From NCBI GenBank assembly GCA_964276095.1, contig CAXYDR010000001.1:744001-808000 (forward strand): a stretch of 64,000 nt of DNA, in the 5' to 3' direction. Under the pieces are notes generated by a model that was not told where the DNA came from, did not search any database, and saw only the letters and a list, made by a program, of their open reading frames with translations. Both the position numbers and the translations under genes were made by a program. This document shows positions 9,905-19,093 of this stretch, one piece after another. This DNA is from GCA-2733415 sp964276095. GTDB lineage: Bacteria; Bacteroidota; Bacteroidia; Flavobacteriales; Flavobacteriaceae. How positions within the stretch are numbered: position 1 is the stretch's first letter; each line of letters begins with the position of its first letter.

Positions 9905-11890
9905 ATGTCAGAAAAACATTCAGAAAACGAAGCTCATAACCATGCCCATGGAGGTGTGTTTGGTGAAAAAACAGAACTCTATTTTGCTATTTTAAGTGGG
10001 GTTTTCTTTTTTACAGGATTAATTATAGAAAAAGGTACAAACCTTCCTAGTTATTACTCATTAATCAGTTTTATTACAGCTTTTATATTTGGAGGCTGGT
10101 TTACGACATTTGAGGCTATTGATAAAACTAAAAAGGGAGAGTTTGAAATTGATTTTTTAATGCTTGCTGCAGCTGCAGGGGCGGCATACATTGGCAGATG
10201 GGAAGAAGGTGCGTTATTGTTATTTCTATTCAGTTTAGGTCATGCGCTAGAAAGCTACGCCATGAATAAGGCTAAAAAATCTATTAAAGCTCTGGGAGAA
10301 TTATCTCCAAAAAATGCTTTGGTAAAAAGAAATGGATCTGTTATTGAAATTTCAATTGAAGATCTACAATTAAACGACATTATAGTTATAAAACCGAACA
10401 CTAAAATTGCAGCTGACGGTGTTGTAATTAAAGGGAGTAGTAGTATTAATCAAGCCCCTATAACTGGAGAAAGTATACCAGTAGATAAGGTAGCAATTAC
10501 TAATCAAACAAAAATTCCATCATTTAATGATTTAGATAAAAATAATGTTGTTTTCACAGGAACTATTAATGGAGATAATTCTCTGGAAGTTAAAGTATTA
10601 AAACTGAGTAAAGACAGCGCCATTTCCCGTTTGATAAAAATGGTAAATGAAGCGGAAACTCAAAAGTCACCTACACAGTTGCAAACCAAGAAGTTTGAAA
10701 AATGGTTTGTACCAACAGTAATTGCGCTAGTAATCTCTTTATGTTTTGCTTTTTTGCTAATAGATGAAACTTTTGATGAAAGTTTATATCGAGCTATAAC
10801 GGTATTGGTAGCTGCAAGTCCTTGTGCATTAGCGATTTCTACTCCAAGTGCAGTTTTAAGCGGGATTGCTCGAGCCGCAAAAAGTGGTGTGCTTATAAAA
10901 GGAGGAAGGGCCTTGGAAGATTTAGGGAGTTTAACCACCATCGCATTTGATAAAACAGGAACACTTACCGAAGGTAAACCGAAACTTACCAATGTCATAC
11001 CAGTAAACGGGTTTGATAAAACAAAATTTCTGAATTTAGTATTAGAGGTGGAAACACTGAGTAATCATCCTTTAGCAAAAGCAATTTCGAATAATATTAA
11101 ATCACAGTTTTCATTGAACGTAAAAAGTGAAGCATCAGAAATTAAAGCAATTCAAGGAAAAGGAATTTCAGCACAATATGATGGAGTAGGAGTGTTTATT
11201 GGGAATGAAAAATTAATGATTGATAATCATGTTACTATTTCTGCTGAAATAAAAACTCAAATGAACGAGTTACTAATCAATGGTCATACAGTTATGTTAG
11301 TGGCATATAAAAATGAATTAGCAGGTTTAATTAGTGTAATGGATGTGCCAAGAGAAAGCGCTAGAAGGACTCTTGATAACTTGAGGCGCATTGGTATTAA
11401 AAAAATGATTATGCTTACTGGAGACCATCAAAATGTGGGGGATTCAATAGCTAAGCAGATTGGTTTAACTGAAGCAAAAGGTAATTTGTTACCGGAAGAT
11501 AAAGTAACTGCAATTCTAGAATTAAAAAAGCAATATACTAAAATAGCAATGGTTGGCGATGGTGTAAATGATGCGCCAGCAATGGCAAATAGCACTGTAG
11601 GTATTGCTATGGGAGCAGCAGGTAGTGATGTAGCTTTAGAAACTGCAGATGTGGCATTAATGTCTGATAAAATTGAAAACTTGCCTTTTGTAATCGGATT
11701 GAGTAGAAAATCAAAGATGATAATTACCCAAAACCTTTGGATCAGTTTAGGGATAGTAGCTTTATTAATTCCTGCTACAATATTAGGGTATGCAGCCATT
11801 GGTCCGGCAGTTATTATTCATGAAGGCTCAACTTTAGTAGTTGTTTTAAATGCGTTACGTTTATTACGATACAAGAATGAAGTCGTTTAA
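9905..11890 (+). CDS. P1B-4-type heavy-metal P-type ATPase (Co/Zn/Cd class)
   Basis: A 661-residue inner-membrane ATPase exporting divalent metal. There is no HMA domain; the N-terminus instead is a short His-bearing stretch (HSENEAHNHAHGG, about 5-17). Core motifs are all present: TGES (about 195), the TM motif SPC in AASPCALAIS (about 301), DKTGTLTEGKP (about 348), HP in NHPLAKAI (about 395) and GDGVNDAPAMA (about 552). The SPC motif together with HEGSTLVVVLNALRLL in the last helix is the signature of subgroup P1B-4, whose members handle Co, and in some cases Zn, Cd or Fe, rather than copper. Its placement after CzcCBA-like genes agrees with a Zn/Co/Cd/Ni locus. No metal regulator gene is next to it. 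Confidence 0.9.
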   Translation: MSEKHSENEAHNHAHGGVFGEKTELYFAILSGVFFFTGLIIEKGTNLPSYYSLISFITAFIFGGWFTTFEAIDKTKKGEFEIDFLMLAAAAGAAYIGRWEEGALLLFLFSLGHALESYAMNKAKKSIKALGELSPKNALVKRNGSVIEISIEDLQLNDIIVIKPNTKIAADGVVIKGSSSINQAPITGESIPVDKVAITNQTKIPSFNDLDKNNVVFTGTINGDNSLEVKVLKLSKDSAISRLIKMVNEAETQKSPTQLQTKKFEKWFVPTVIALVISLCFAFLLIDETFDESLYRAITVLVAASPCALAISTPSAVLSGIARAAKSGVLIKGGRALEDLGSLTTIAFDKTGTLTEGKPKLTNVIPVNGFDKTKFLNLVLEVETLSNHPLAKAISNNIKSQFSLNVKSEASEIKAIQGKGISAQYDGVGVFIGNEKLMIDNHVTISAEIKTQMNELLINGHTVMLVAYKNELAGLISVMDVPRESARRTLDNLRRIGIKKMIMLTGDHQNVGDSIAKQIGLTEAKGNLLPEDKVTAILELKKQYTKIAMVGDGVNDAPAMANSTVGIAMGAAGSDVALETADVALMSDKIENLPFVIGLSRKSKMIITQNLWISLGIVALLIPATILGYAAIGPAVIIHEGSTLVVVLNALRLLRYKNEVV

Positions 11891-11979
11891 AAGTATACCT
11901 TTTTTACTACTATAGATAAAAACTATTGAATAGTATTGATTTATTGACAATCAAAAGAATAAGTTAATCACTTAAAGTA

Positions 11980-13158
11980 TTACTTTAATCTTGGAAATAA
12001 TATATTTACACCTATACTTATAGGTTTTAACATGCCATGTATCAAGTTAAAACGCGATAAAGTAGCTATTAAGTATAGCATAATATATCCATATGCGAAT
12101 ATAGATTTAAGAAAGAAACTATTAGCTTCTTCAGCATTCCAAGCTAAAGCAACATAAAGGTAACTGCTCATAAATATAGATAGTAAGCTAATGATTAAGT
12201 ATAGTTTAATTTGATCATTATCAATACTAATATTCTTGTTATAATAATTAGAACTATTAATAGTATTGTTTTTCATTACAAACCAAATATGAACCGTAGC
12301 TAGAAAAAATAAGGTGGTAAGTCCTTCAAAGCTTGATACAGCTTTGTTAATTAACCAGAAATCATAGAAACCATGTGACAACATTGCTAAAAGGTAAAAC
12401 CCTATAAACACAAGCATAGGAGGTAATTTTGTTTTATTAAATTTAATTAAAAACAAGCCATAAGCAATCACGGAACTAAAAGTCATATGGGCTACAGTAG
12501 CGTATAAAGCACGCGCATTTATAATATCTAATCCATAATTATTCAAATACATAGCGTTTTCTACAAAAGCGAATCCTAAAGCTGATGCAGAGGCATAAAA
12601 TATATAATCGTAAGGTTCATTAATAGCTTTAGTGAATTTTAAAAGTATTAGGAATGGAATGAATTTAATAGTTTCTTCAATTAAACCGATACCAAACACA
12701 CTGTAAATAAAGCTATATGCAGGTAATTCAGAATCGGTAAATCCTAATTGATGTATAACACCATATGGAATTTCAGAAAAACAAGTAATAACAACTGAAA
12801 GTAATAAGATTAATGCGATGTTTCTTTTTTTTTCCTTTTCAAAAACATCTAATTTAACGATATAGAGCAACCAAATTAAGCTGATACAGAAGGAAACACC
12901 AATAGAAAAGAATAATTTGTTTTTATTTAATTGATTCTCTGAGAGATGAAATATTTCTTCAATAGCAGTTGTATTGATAATTAGTAACGGAGTACCTATT
13001 AATACAACTACTAATAACAATGATTTAAAACGTCTAAAGCTAAAAAAATCGATTTTATTAGTACTGTTAGTAAAGTCATTGAACTGTTGTAATAACCACT
13101 TAAAAATGAGTATTAAGCCAATTACATCAAGTAATAAAAAGATTACATTTTGTTGCAT
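11980..13158 (-). CDS. PrsW-family intramembrane metalloprotease
   Basis: A 392-residue multispanning membrane protein. The PrsW/CAAX-protease-like core is in the middle: EET in GIGLIEETIKFIPF (about 160), the segment FAFVENAMYL (about 200), a histidine in VAHMTFSSVIAYG (about 225) and HGFYDF (about 263). These Glu and His residues are the likely zinc site. PrsW proteins cut anti-sigma factors or process membrane proteins; no anti-sigma gene is nearby, so the substrate is unknown. Eight or more hydrophobic helices are visible, with extra helices at both ends. It converges with the P-type ATPase, with 89 bases between the stops. Confidence 0.8.
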   Translation of the reverse strand: MQQNVIFLLLDVIGLILIFKWLLQQFNDFTNSTNKIDFFSFRRFKSLLLVVVLIGTPLLIINTTAIEEIFHLSENQLNKNKLFFSIGVSFCISLIWLLYIVKLDVFEKEKKRNIALILLLSVVITCFSEIPYGVIHQLGFTDSELPAYSFIYSVFGIGLIEETIKFIPFLILLKFTKAINEPYDYIFYASASALGFAFVENAMYLNNYGLDIINARALYATVAHMTFSSVIAYGLFLIKFNKTKLPPMLVFIGFYLLAMLSHGFYDFWLINKAVSSFEGLTTLFFLATVHIWFVMKNNTINSSNYYNKNISIDNDQIKLYLIISLLSIFMSSYLYVALAWNAEEANSFFLKSIFAYGYIMLYLIATLSRFNLIHGMLKPISIGVNILFPRLK

Positions 13159-13246
13159 CGTGTAAAAATAGACAATTTAAATACATAGCCTGTGTCGCAC
13201 TGTTAAAATAGAGAACATTCATCTATAATGAAAAATATAAAGAATT

Positions 13247-13330
13247 GTCATTTCGACCATCAGGAGAAATCTCATAGTATTGTGGTACCTGTGTAAATAA
13301 TCATGTGATTTTTTCGGTGGTTGAAATGAC
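13247..13330. repeat. 84-bp MITE/REP-like element with GTCATTTC termini
   Basis: The segment starts GTCATTTCGACCA and ends TGGTTGAAATGAC; the two termini are inverted repeats with one mismatch out of 13. The interior includes GGAGAAATCTCA, which I recall as part of a short element scattered between genes in many Flavobacteriaceae. No coding capacity. It sits between the divergent-looking starts region of the PrsW gene and the stop of the TruC gene, and there is one copy in this window. Confidence 0.75.
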
Positions 13331-13402
13331 TATAAGTACTTGTCAAAACTTTCTAAAATGCGCTTATTTAATAAATCATTTTTAGAGTTTTGAAACAACT
13401 AT

Positions 13403-14086
13403 TTATTTCCAGCTAAACTCTTTAAATATAACATTCCAATGTGTAGGGTAATCAGCTATTATTAATAGTTTTTCCTTAGTAAACGGATGTATTAAAGCTA
13501 TTTCTTTGGCGTGTAAAAACATATTTGAACAACCAAATTCTGTTTCAAACATTCTGTTATGGAAACGATCACCGTATTTAGGATCACCAATTAACGGATG
13601 TGAAATCTTATTTAAATGTATTCGTAATTGATGCAAACGTCCCGTTTTTGGTGTTAATTCAACCAAACTATACCTTGAGTTATCATACGGATGAACAGGA
13701 ATATCTAATTCAACAGTTTTTAAACACTTGTAATGGGTGAGTGCCTCTTTATGTACGTTAGCGTCTCTTCCTTTAACAGGAGTATCTATTTTACCTGATT
13801 CAGCTATATGTCCGCGAACTACTCCGTAATATATTTTCTGAATTTGATTGGTAACAAACAACTCTTGAAAAGGAGCGACATATTCCTTCTGTTTCGCAAA
13901 TAATAAAACACCAGAAGTTTTTCTATCCAAACGATGAATAGGATAGAAGGGAAGTTGATATTCGTCAAATAGCAATTGAATTAAAGACTTTTCATCAGAC
14001 TGATTTCTAGCCATACTAGAATGATGCACCAAAACATTATTAGGTTTATGCACTGCGAGTATATAATCATCTTCAAATAGAACCAT
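13403..14086 (-). CDS. truC: tRNA pseudouridine synthase, TruC-like (RluA family)
   Basis: A 227-residue RluA-family pseudouridine synthase without an S4 domain. The start fits: it opens with VLFEDDYILAVHKPNN, the usual first strand of the catalytic domain. The catalytic aspartate is in HRLDRKTSGVLLFAK (about residue 54), and the later motifs KIYYGVVRGH and GRLHQLRIHLNKI are present. The short length and the lack of an RNA-binding N-terminal domain fit TruC, which modifies U65 in some tRNAs, better than RluA/C/D. Assignment to TruC rather than another RluA subgroup is by resemblance. Confidence 0.82.
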   Translation of the reverse strand: MVLFEDDYILAVHKPNNVLVHHSSMARNQSDEKSLIQLLFDEYQLPFYPIHRLDRKTSGVLLFAKQKEYVAPFQELFVTNQIQKIYYGVVRGHIAESGKIDTPVKGRDANVHKEALTHYKCLKTVELDIPVHPYDNSRYSLVELTPKTGRLHQLRIHLNKISHPLIGDPKYGDRFHNRMFETEFGCSNMFLHAKEIALIHPFTKEKLLIIADYPTHWNVIFKEFSWK

Positions 14087-14210
14087 GTAGCAATGATACA
14101 GCTTTAGTGATTTATATTCAATAACTTAATTGAAATATTTAATAGTACAACTTAGTTTTTAATTCGTCAGAAACAATACAAAACACTAATTATCAAATGG
14201 TTACTGTTAA

Positions 14211-14237
14211 TTGTTTTAAAATTATTTCGTACCTTTA
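14211..14237 (+). promoter_or_regulatory. Weak candidate promoter in the 340-base gap before the PhoX-like gene
   Basis: TTG at 14211 and TACCTTTA at 14230-14237 resemble the Bacteroidota TTG...TAnnTTTG pattern, with a short 16-base spacer and an A in place of the last G. The rest of 14087-14426 is AT-rich with no ORF or strong hairpin that I can see. Confidence 0.3.
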
Positions 14238-14426
14238 ATAGATACATTTATCAAGTAAAAATAGTTTAATTTCTTTATAAATATATTTTGAATTGGTACA
14301 TAAAACTTTATAGTTTTCCTGTAAGAAGGGCTCCAAAAACTCATATTAAAGTACATACATCAAGTTTGATTATTTTAAACAATCAACTTGTTACTAAAGT
14401 GCTACTAATATTTTAAATAAATTATT

Positions 14427-15971
14427 ATGAAAAAGCAATATTTAACAGCAGTTTTATTGTTCCTAATGAGTTATACTATAATGTTTTCACAAAATATTTA
14501 TGATTTTGTTTCAATTACTCCAGGAGCTCAAACAGATCAATTTATTTTTCCAGAATCACATAGTTTTCAAAAGATAATCTCAGTAGATGAATCATTAACA
14601 GGTGGTGGTCTTTTTCCAATACAGCCTGATTTTTCTGGGTATGTTCCAATTTCAAATAGTAGTTTAAACGGATACTTAAGTATCAATTCTGAATTTTTCC
14701 CTGGTGGTGTTACTATTTTGGATATCAATTTTGATTTGGTTAAAAATTTATGGGTAAAAACGGCCTCTCAAGCAGTTAATTTTTCTTCCGTAGGAGGAAC
14801 AGCAGCAAATTGCTCAGGAACAGTAACTCCATGGAATACAATTATTTCGAGTGAAGAGCTAACCTTACCTATTAATAATTTCCCTGATGACTATCTTGAT
14901 TATGGATGGAATGTAGAAATTAATCCTGTAACTAAATCCGTTATTACTAAGCATTGGGCTATGGGTAATTTTGCGCATGAAAATGTTACTATACATACAA
15001 ATGAGCGAACTGTTTATCAAGGAGCAGATTCTAACCCTGGATATTTATATAAATTTGTAGCCGATACTCCACAAGATTTAAGTTCAGGTACACTTTATGT
15101 ATATTCAGGTTTAAAGAGTGGTGCAGGAAATTGGATTTTACTCGCTAATACAACTCCTGCTGAGCGAAATTCTACTTTAGCACAGAGTAACACTTTGGGA
15201 GGAACAGTTTTTAATGGGGTTGAAGATGTAGAAATTGGACCAGATGGTATGGTGTATTTCGCTGTTAAAAATGAAGGTCAAGTATATCGTTTACAGGATT
15301 CTGATGCTATTACCGGTACAACAGCTACAGTGGAAACTTTTGTTGGTAATACAAATTATGACATTACCCATAATGGTGGAGTAACTAGTGTGGATTGGGG
15401 TAATGGTAATGATAATTTAGCATTTGACAATGGAGGGAATTTGTGGGTTTTACAAGATGGAGGTACTAATTATATTTGGCTGGTAGAAAACGGTCATACA
15501 CAGGCTTCACCTAAAGTAAAAATATTTGGAAGAGCTCCATTAGGTTCGGAACCAACTGGTATTACATTTACTCCTGACTTTAAATACTTATTTATGTCTA
15601 TTATGCATCCAACTAATACCAATAATGCAAATCAAATTGATGCTGATGGAAATATAGTTTTGTTTGATAAAGGAACAACTGTTGTACTTGCGTTAGCTGA
15701 AAATTTAGGAACTATATTATCTGTATCGGAATTTGGCTTGATTTCTAATAAAATTTACGTAGTTCCAAATCCTATTGACTTTAATAAGAAGGTTATTATT
15801 AAAAGAGATCACATCAATAATATAAAACTATTTTCAATGCAAGGAAAATTATTAATGAACAACTCTTATAATGATGTAAATGAGGTAAACTTAAAACTAA
15901 ACAAAGTAGCTTCTGGCTTATATATTATAAGAGTAAATAATGAACAATCAACAAAAGTATTTGTCAAATAA
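14427..15971 (+). CDS. Secreted PhoX/DUF839-like protein with T9SS sorting domain
   Basis: A 514-residue exported protein. Residues 1-22 are a signal peptide (cleavage after MFSQ). The body resembles the PhoX/DUF839 family: NCSGTVTPWNTIISSEE (about 131-147) corresponds to the calcium/iron ligand motif seen as TPWGT...EE in that family, followed by MGNFAHENV (about 183) and a long beta-propeller-like region with DNLAFDNGGNLWVLQDG (about 330). The last 75 residues (VVPNPIDFNKKV to the end) form a type A T9SS sorting domain, so the protein is probably released or anchored at the surface. An alkaline phosphatase function is plausible, but there is no pho-type context, so it is left open. Confidence 0.75.
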   Translation: MKKQYLTAVLLFLMSYTIMFSQNIYDFVSITPGAQTDQFIFPESHSFQKIISVDESLTGGGLFPIQPDFSGYVPISNSSLNGYLSINSEFFPGGVTILDINFDLVKNLWVKTASQAVNFSSVGGTAANCSGTVTPWNTIISSEELTLPINNFPDDYLDYGWNVEINPVTKSVITKHWAMGNFAHENVTIHTNERTVYQGADSNPGYLYKFVADTPQDLSSGTLYVYSGLKSGAGNWILLANTTPAERNSTLAQSNTLGGTVFNGVEDVEIGPDGMVYFAVKNEGQVYRLQDSDAITGTTATVETFVGNTNYDITHNGGVTSVDWGNGNDNLAFDNGGNLWVLQDGGTNYIWLVENGHTQASPKVKIFGRAPLGSEPTGITFTPDFKYLFMSIMHPTNTNNANQIDADGNIVLFDKGTTVVLALAENLGTILSVSEFGLISNKIYVVPNPIDFNKKVIIKRDHINNIKLFSMQGKLLMNNSYNDVNEVNLKLNKVASGLYIIRVNNEQSTKVFVK

Positions 15972-15983
15972 TCCTGTTTAATT

Positions 15984-17171
15984 TCAGTTACGTTTTATAA
16001 AGTAAAACAATACTAAGGATAAACAACCACAAAATGAAAACCCAATAAATAAGGGAAGGGCAGTGGTACTAATAAAACTTCCTATAAATGTACCTAAAGG
16101 AACAGAAAATAATGTAGCAGTAAAACCTGTAATAGCAGCGCCAATACCAGCGATGTGACCAATTGGTTGCATCATTAAAGCACGTAGGTTTCCAAAAATA
16201 AACCCTAAAAAGAAAAATTGAATTCCAAAAAAGGTAAGTAATACTGACATTGGTGGATTAACACTATTGTAAAATATAACAACATAGAGTGTCGAGATTA
16301 GTGCAAAACCTATTAAAGCCAAATGCAATAGTTTCTTCATTCCCATTTTCATTACTAAATGTCCGTTTATAAATGTAGCACCACCAACAGTTAATGCTAA
16401 AGAAGCGAATATGTAAGGAAATTCATCTACTAATCCGTATTGCAACTGAAAAACTTGTTGCGAACCACTTAAATACACCATGAACGATCCGGTAATCAGA
16501 GCAGATATAGCGGTACAAAATACAGTTTGTTTGTGGGAAAATGTTTCTTTTGCACCATTTATAAACACATGAAAGGCAAAAGGTAATCTATTCGATAATG
16601 CCAAGGTTTCTGGTTGTCGGAGTGCAAACCAAATAGCAACAATGACAACAAATACTAATTGTGAATAAAATATAGCTTGCCAGGAGTAATGATCTAATAT
16701 TAATTTACCTAAAGCAGGTGCTACTGTAGGAACAATAATAAATATAACGGTAACAAACGACATTATTTTAGCCATATAATCACCTTCATAAGAATCACGA
16801 ATCATTGATATACTAACCGTTCTTGGAGCAGATAAAGAAATCCCTTGTAGGATACGTCCTAAAATCATTACTTCTAAGGATTCCGCAAAAATACAGATGA
16901 AACTAGAGAGAATAAAAAAGAGTAAACCTGTGTATATGATTTTTTTTCTCCCAAAAGTGTCTGATAATGGCCCAAAAAACAATTGACCAATACCCAAACC
17001 CAAAAATATCATGGTAACTAATAACTGCCCATCAGTTTCTTTTTGAAAACCAACTGACAATCCAATTTCCTGTAAAGCAGGTAATAAGGCATCAATAGAT
17101 AGAGCAACCATAGCCATTAAAGAGGCCATTAATGCAATAAATTCTAATTGAGATTTTCGGTGTTGAATCAT
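15984..17171 (-). CDS. MFS drug exporter, Bcr/CflA family
   Basis: A 395-residue 12-helix major facilitator. The loop motif between TM2 and TM3, GPLSDTFGRKKIIYTGL (about 62-79), and the DALLPALQEIG segment after TM1 are characteristic of Bcr/CflA proton antiporters that export drugs, with bicyclomycin and chloramphenicol as model substrates. TM5 carries PTVAPALG (antiporter motif C type). It is convergent with the PhoX-like gene (12 bases between the stops) and divergent from the YitT gene. Substrate unknown. Confidence 0.87.
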   Translation of the reverse strand: MIQHRKSQLEFIALMASLMAMVALSIDALLPALQEIGLSVGFQKETDGQLLVTMIFLGLGIGQLFFGPLSDTFGRKKIIYTGLLFFILSSFICIFAESLEVMILGRILQGISLSAPRTVSISMIRDSYEGDYMAKIMSFVTVIFIIVPTVAPALGKLILDHYSWQAIFYSQLVFVVIVAIWFALRQPETLALSNRLPFAFHVFINGAKETFSHKQTVFCTAISALITGSFMVYLSGSQQVFQLQYGLVDEFPYIFASLALTVGGATFINGHLVMKMGMKKLLHLALIGFALISTLYVVIFYNSVNPPMSVLLTFFGIQFFFLGFIFGNLRALMMQPIGHIAGIGAAITGFTATLFSVPLGTFIGSFISTTALPLFIGFSFCGCLSLVLFYFIKRN

Positions 17172-17271
17172 GCCGCAAAAGTATGCTTTAAAAAGAGAAT
17201 AAAAGCAGTTGTGTTATTTATTAGATGTATTTTAACATAACATATATCATATCTTTAATGCAATAAATAAA

Positions 17272-17292
17272 GTAATTTCGCAACGAAATTAC
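17272..17292 (+). promoter_or_regulatory. 9-bp inverted repeat overlapping a -7-like box upstream of the YitT gene
   Basis: GTAATTTCG, spacer CAA, CGAAATTAC is a perfect inverted repeat. TAATTTCG at 17273-17280 resembles the -7 element TAnnTTTG and lies 24 bases before the ATG at 17305. It could be an operator over the promoter or a start-site hairpin; no regulator is known. Confidence 0.45.
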
Positions 17293-17304
17293 CACGAATT
17301 CATT

Positions 17305-18150
17305 ATGAAAAAAGAAACATTAAATTATTTTTTTATTACTATTGGTTGTGCATTTTTAGCATTTGGGGTAGTAGGCTTTTTAAGCCCTAATGATATTGCA
17401 ACCGGAGGTACAGCTGGTTTAGCAATCATATTTCATTCTATATTCAATATTTCTATAGGAGTATTATTCGCCTTGATTAACATTCCTTTATTATTGGTAA
17501 GTATTAAGTATTTGGGAAAGTATTTCGCGTTAAAAACAACCATCGCTATTGTATTAATGGGTGTGTTTATTGATGTGTTAGCCAAGGTAATTGAATTAGA
17601 TGTTTTAAGTAATGATCCGTTATTGGCAACATTATATGGTGGTGTTACGGTAGGTGCAGGATTAGGTTTTATTTTTAAAGGGGGAGGATCTGCAGGTGGT
17701 GGAACAATTATAGCAAGAATAGTAACTTCTAAAACATCCCTTAAAACAGGTACAGTAATACTTATTTTAGATGCTATTGTTGTTTCAGCAGCTGGATTTG
17801 TTTTTAATAGTATTGAACTTGCATTATGGAGTATGATTAGTATTTATGCAACTTCTAAAATGATAGACATGATTTTAACTGGTCGTCCTTTAGAAAAGAT
17901 TGTGCATATATCATCATCAGAATGTTTAACAGGACTTGGTAAAATTATAAATGATAGTATTGGAGTTTCTGGAACTATTGTAAAAGGAAATGATTTAAGT
18001 TTAAAAGAAAATAAGGACATTATTTTTGTAGTTGTTCCTATGAATAGATTAAATGCCTTAAAGGATGTTGTTAAAAGACACGACAAACATGCAAAGATGA
18101 TTGTTATGGAAGCATCTGAAATGCTTGGATCTAAGTATAGTAACAAGTAA
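17305..18150 (+). CDS. YitT family membrane protein
   Basis: A 281-residue protein with five or six hydrophobic helices (about 8-175), typical of the YitT_membrane domain: FLSPNDIATGGTAGLAIIFH (about 25-44) and the glycine-rich GGGSAGGGTIIARI (about 126). The C-terminal about 85 residues (from GRPLEKIVHISS) are the soluble DUF2179 domain. The cellular role of YitT proteins is not established. Length is standard. It stands alone, divergent from the MFS exporter, and is followed by the long noncoding repeat region. Confidence 0.88.
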   Translation: MKKETLNYFFITIGCAFLAFGVVGFLSPNDIATGGTAGLAIIFHSIFNISIGVLFALINIPLLLVSIKYLGKYFALKTTIAIVLMGVFIDVLAKVIELDVLSNDPLLATLYGGVTVGAGLGFIFKGGGSAGGGTIIARIVTSKTSLKTGTVILILDAIVVSAAGFVFNSIELALWSMISIYATSKMIDMILTGRPLEKIVHISSSECLTGLGKIINDSIGVSGTIVKGNDLSLKENKDIIFVVVPMNRLNALKDVVKRHDKHAKMIVMEASEMLGSKYSNK

Positions 18151-18208
18151 TACTTTACAATTGCTAAAAATTGTATTTCAATTCAAATTCTATACATCTA
18201 GAGTAGAA

Positions 18209-18242
<34 letters not shown>

Positions 18243-18259
18243 TTCAAATGCTATTATGA

Positions 18260-18350
18260 GTAAAATGGCCAATACGATAGTATTTTACATAATTACAGAT
18301 ATCATGTCGTTAGACTTATATCGACAGTAATTATGTAATAGCCATTTTAC
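18260..18350. repeat. 91-bp nested palindromic element
   Basis: Outer arms GTAAAATGGC (18260-18269) and GCCATTTTAC (18341-18350) and inner arms TTACATAATTAC (18285-18296) and GTAATTATGTAA (18327-18338) are all perfect inverted repeats. The element interrupts the left end of repeat copy A: bases just before it (ATAGTTCAAATG) match the repeat, and the match resumes after it. No coding capacity; it is MITE-like. Confidence 0.7.
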
Positions 18351-18376
18351 GACCTGCACATTATTAAATATTCGAA

Positions 18377-19086
18377 AGCTATAATTGTCTATTATGTAAA
18401 ATATCCCACAGTATTTATAGTTTCATTACTATCCATAGTACTTGGGCGTTTAAACATTCATGGTTTTAGCTTTCGTTAAATTTGAATATTCTGTACAATG
18501 GTTCAGTATTTTTAAAATACGGTTATTATAAGAATGTTGCTAACTAGCCATTTGCATCTATAATTAGTCATTATGTAAAATTTCCGCTCGCAAAAGGCGC
18601 TCGATTGTTTTATAAAACCTAAATGTTATCACATTTTATTTTACACACAATTTGCCAACGCTTACAGCCACCAAAAAAAGCAAAATTTTTTAGTTTGTAT
18701 TTATGTTTAAAATTGACAGGATATTTACGTTATAAAAAAATAAGAATGTTTTCGTGTAATTCCCGCAACAGTATAAAATTTTCCTACAGCATTATCCTTG
18801 CTTTAAAATTTCTATACACTTGCTATGTTTTAGCCACTTTAATAGCCTTTAACAGTTTTACCATTATCTTTTGTCTTGAAACAAAAGATAATGGTAAAAC
18901 TGTTAAAGGCTTCATATACTTTTGGAAACAATTAACGGCTTGTTTCACTATATTTTAGAAAACTGTATTACTACTAAGTTTGTTAGCTGAATAGTTTAAA
19001 ATTATAGTTTCTAATTAACATTCAGCTAAATATCTAAAATATGGACGCTCCACTCACCTATTGTTTTTGCCAAAATTCTATGAGGC
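18377..19086. repeat. Dispersed noncoding repeat, copy A (left border of copper cluster)
   Basis: Base-by-base comparison by eye shows that 18377-18963 matches 27417-27996 almost throughout, in the same orientation, and 19033-19086 matches 28070-28123 (the block with GGACGCTCCACTCACCTATT). The stretch between, about 18964-19032, differs. Short ORFs inside both copies have matching sequences but no start signals or family likeness and are regarded as noncoding. It ends 8 bases before the stop of the decayed copA gene. The rest of the 940-base gap after the YitT gene holds only the palindromic element at 18260. Confidence 0.85.
18845..18910. repeat. Perfect inverted repeat with 30-bp arms inside copy A
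   Basis: Arms 18845-18874 and 18881-18910 are perfect reverse complements around the 6-base loop CTTGAA. The matching place in copy B (27885-27946) has the same left arm and loop but a different right side (ACAAAAGAAACAAAAATTCA), so the long palindrome exists only here. Confidence 0.9.
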
Positions 19087-19093
19087 CGGAAAC

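Noticed and set aside
18623..18958. 111-codon ORF in repeat copy A, with a 60-codon counterpart in copy B
   Set aside because: The similarity comes from the repeat itself. The frames break at different places, the composition follows AT-rich DNA, and there is no start context or family.
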